Shown here one piece after another: positions 62,589-64,000 of a stretch of 64,000 bases of DNA. The stretch's first letter is position 1; every line of letters begins with the position of its first letter. The DNA is from Telluria sp042683405 (lineage in GTDB: Bacteria > Pseudomonadota > Gammaproteobacteria > Burkholderiales > Burkholderiaceae_D): contig NZ_JBHUJS010000003.1 of NCBI RefSeq assembly GCF_042683405.1, positions 372,001-436,000 of the forward strand, in the 5' to 3' direction. The translations under genes were made by a program, and so were the position numbers. The notes under the pieces were generated by a model. That model did not search any database and had not been told where the DNA came from. It saw nothing but the letters and a program-made list of their open reading frames with translations.

Positions 62589-63712
62589 GCCTGCACCTGC
62601 GGCAGCGTGATCGTCGCGATCACCCAGCCGTCCTGCTCGGCCAGCGTACACGTCGCGCCCGGGCCGAACAGCAGCGCCAGCCGCTTGCTGGTGTTGGCCA
62701 GTCCGAGCCGCGTGGAGGCGCTGGCTTCGGCCAGCCAGCCCTGGTTCGCAACGCTCAGCACGACATGTTCGCCGTCGCGGCGTGCGGCGATCCGGATCTC
62801 GCACACCCCCATGCTCGGCTCGACGCCGTGCTTGACGGCGTTCTCCACCAGCGTCTGCAGGGCCATCGGCGGCAGCGCGACGTCGTCCAGACCCGGCTCG
62901 ATCCCGATGGTCAGGTGCAGCCGGCTCTCGAAGCGGATCGTCTCCATGCCGAGGTAGGCATTCACCGCCGCCATCTCGTCGGCCAGCCGAACGGTGGACA
63001 CCTGCCCGGCGCGCAGGCTGTGGCGCATGATCCCACCAAGCTGGCTCACCGCCTTGGCGGCGGCATCGGCGTCCTGGTAGATCAGCGCGCGGATGCTGTT
63101 CAGGCTATTGAAGAAGAAGTGCGGGTTCACCTGCGCCTGCAGGGCGCGCAGCTCGGCGTCCTTGATGCTGACTTCCAGCTCCAGCTTTTCCAGCTCGAAG
63201 CGCAGCGCGCGGCGGCGCGACAGCACCATCGCATAGCACAGGGTCCACACCATGAAGATCGCGAACCACAGCAGGACCAGGAACGGAAGCAGGAACCAGA
63301 TCTCCGGATCGGTGAGCAGCGCACCGTGCCGGAAAACGATGTCCGCTACCACGAGAAAGCCGGTCTGGACCACGCTGATGACGGCCAGTGCGCCGAGGAT
63401 TTGCCGGACCGGGAAAGCGCCGTTGCGGTCGATCCAGCCCCGGCGCAGCAGGAATTGCCGCCACAGGTGCGACAGGAACAAGCCGCTCACCATGCAGCTG
63501 GTCTTGGCCAGTGCGAAGCGGAAGGCCTCTTCGTTCATATCCTGGATGGACGTGAGCACGCTGAACACGGCAAGGCCGCCCCACCCCGCCAACTGGCAAA
63601 GCCAGTAGTCGCGGTTGGACGCGCCGGCCGGCCTGCGATGGGAGGCGCTGGCGCGGACTGCCTGGGATGGGACGGGCTGTGAATCGAGGACGGTGCTGGG
63701 CGATGAGCTCAT
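62585..63712 (-). CDS. LytS/YehU-type sensor histidine kinase
   Basis: 375 residues from ATG 63712 (a TTG further upstream is open but less likely). Four membrane helices (about 35-165), a short coiled coil, then a His_kinase domain with VNPHFFFNSLNSIRAL (phospho-acceptor His) and N-box LQTLVENAVKHG, and a C-terminal ATPase part. Overlaps its LytTR regulator by 4 nt. The stimulus is unknown; such pairs often respond to envelope or nutrient cues. Confidence 0.9.
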   Translation of the reverse strand: MSSSPSTVLDSQPVPSQAVRASASHRRPAGASNRDYWLCQLAGWGGLAVFSVLTSIQDMNEEAFRFALAKTSCMVSGLFLSHLWRQFLLRRGWIDRNGAFPVRQILGALAVISVVQTGFLVVADIVFRHGALLTDPEIWFLLPFLVLLWFAIFMVWTLCYAMVLSRRRALRFELEKLELEVSIKDAELRALQAQVNPHFFFNSLNSIRALIYQDADAAAKAVSQLGGIMRHSLRAGQVSTVRLADEMAAVNAYLGMETIRFESRLHLTIGIEPGLDDVALPPMALQTLVENAVKHGVEPSMGVCEIRIAARRDGEHVVLSVANQGWLAEASASTRLGLANTSKRLALLFGPGATCTLAEQDGWVIATITLPQVQA

Positions 63713-63828
63713 TCGGTCGGCTGCTTGTGCGTTACCATGTTGGAACGACAAGATACCTCAACCCTTCCGTTATTCCCACCGTTAAGTGGCGGATTTCTCT
63801 TCCGTCCGGGCGCCATCGTGCCAGCAGA

Positions 63829-64000
63829 TCATCCGCTGACGATGCTGAGGATATTCCCGTCGATGTCCTTGAACCAGGCGACCTTCATGCCGCCGCCGAC
63901 GTGCAGGTCGCCCTCCACGGTGAGCCCGGGCAGGTCGTAATGCTCGAAGCGCACGCCGCGCGCCTTCAACCGGGCCGCAATCGAGTCGATCTCGTCGCCC
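63829..64000 (-). CDS. VOC family (glyoxalase-like) protein, C-terminal part
   Basis: 57 complete codons remain before the stop at 63829; the N-terminus lies beyond the window. The visible part ends KVAWFKDIDGNILSIVSG, the typical last strand of VOC/glyoxalase domains with D-x-D-G-N. The enzyme's substrate cannot be told. Confidence 0.82.
   Translation of the reverse strand, partial: GDEIDSIAARLKARGVRFEHYDLPGLTVEGDLHVGGGMKVAWFKDIDGNILSIVSG

Overview
The window is GC-rich, densely coded DNA whose gene content (FecR plus CHASE2 cyclase, giant DUF4214 type I substrate, DUF853 ATPase, many GGDEF proteins) fits a betaproteobacterium of the Oxalobacteraceae, most like Massilia or a close relative. 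That placement is inferred from gene families and codon style only; no rRNA or tRNA gene was seen. I recognise about 49 coding sequences, two of them cut by the window ends.

Region 1 (1-19600) is a surface-protein module. A type I secretion system (TolC, HlyD, ABC ATPase; minus strand) is followed by a family 4 glycosyltransferase and a 2491-residue, apparently cysteine-free protein with an N-terminal DUF4214 domain and about 35 degenerate repeats of 45-50 residues, the likely secreted substrate. Next come a periplasmic FecR-domain protein and, divergently, a CHASE2 class III nucleotide cyclase, a TPR/beta-barrel protein, a VanZ-like protein and a Crp/Fnr regulator. Three perfect TGTGA-N6-TCACA sites lie upstream of the secretion operon, upstream of the giant gene and between fecR and the cyclase. 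The regulator keeps the residues that read TGTGA. The locus looks like a self-contained cyclase/CRP circuit driving secretion of a giant surface protein.

Region 2 (19777-31363) is one tightly overlapping plus-strand operon: Wzm/Wzt glycan exporter, FkbM methyltransferase with a coiled coil, a two-domain glycosyltransferase, GT2, GtrA, GNAT, PIG-L deacetylase and a GT-C-like membrane protein. It probably makes and exports a modified surface glycan. The side-by-side layout of type I secretion, giant protein and ABC glycan export recalls the Caulobacter S-layer locus.

Region 3 (31364-45633) holds an RhlE helicase, an acyltransferase, two diguanylate cyclases with I-sites, an ECF sigma/anti-sigma pair divergent from an S8 protease and a 24-residue-repeat secreted protein, a Lon-N domain protein, a DUF454 protein and a HerA-like ATPase.

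Region 4 (45752-51000) has a B12-binding MerR regulator with the CarH photoreceptor motif. It is divergent from a diheme peroxidase, a cupredoxin and a cytochrome c, followed by a chemoreceptor. A 17-bp palindrome abuts the peroxidase promoter.

Region 5 (51000-64000) carries small hypothetical proteins, an ankyrin protein, an ABC exporter, an AGCS symporter, a cysteine-rich lipoprotein, an ABC ATPase with a permease fused to an M1-type peptidase, and a convergent LytTR/LytS two-component pair. Palindromic GGGGAC...GTCCCC-type elements are scattered through the window, one of them inside a coding sequence.
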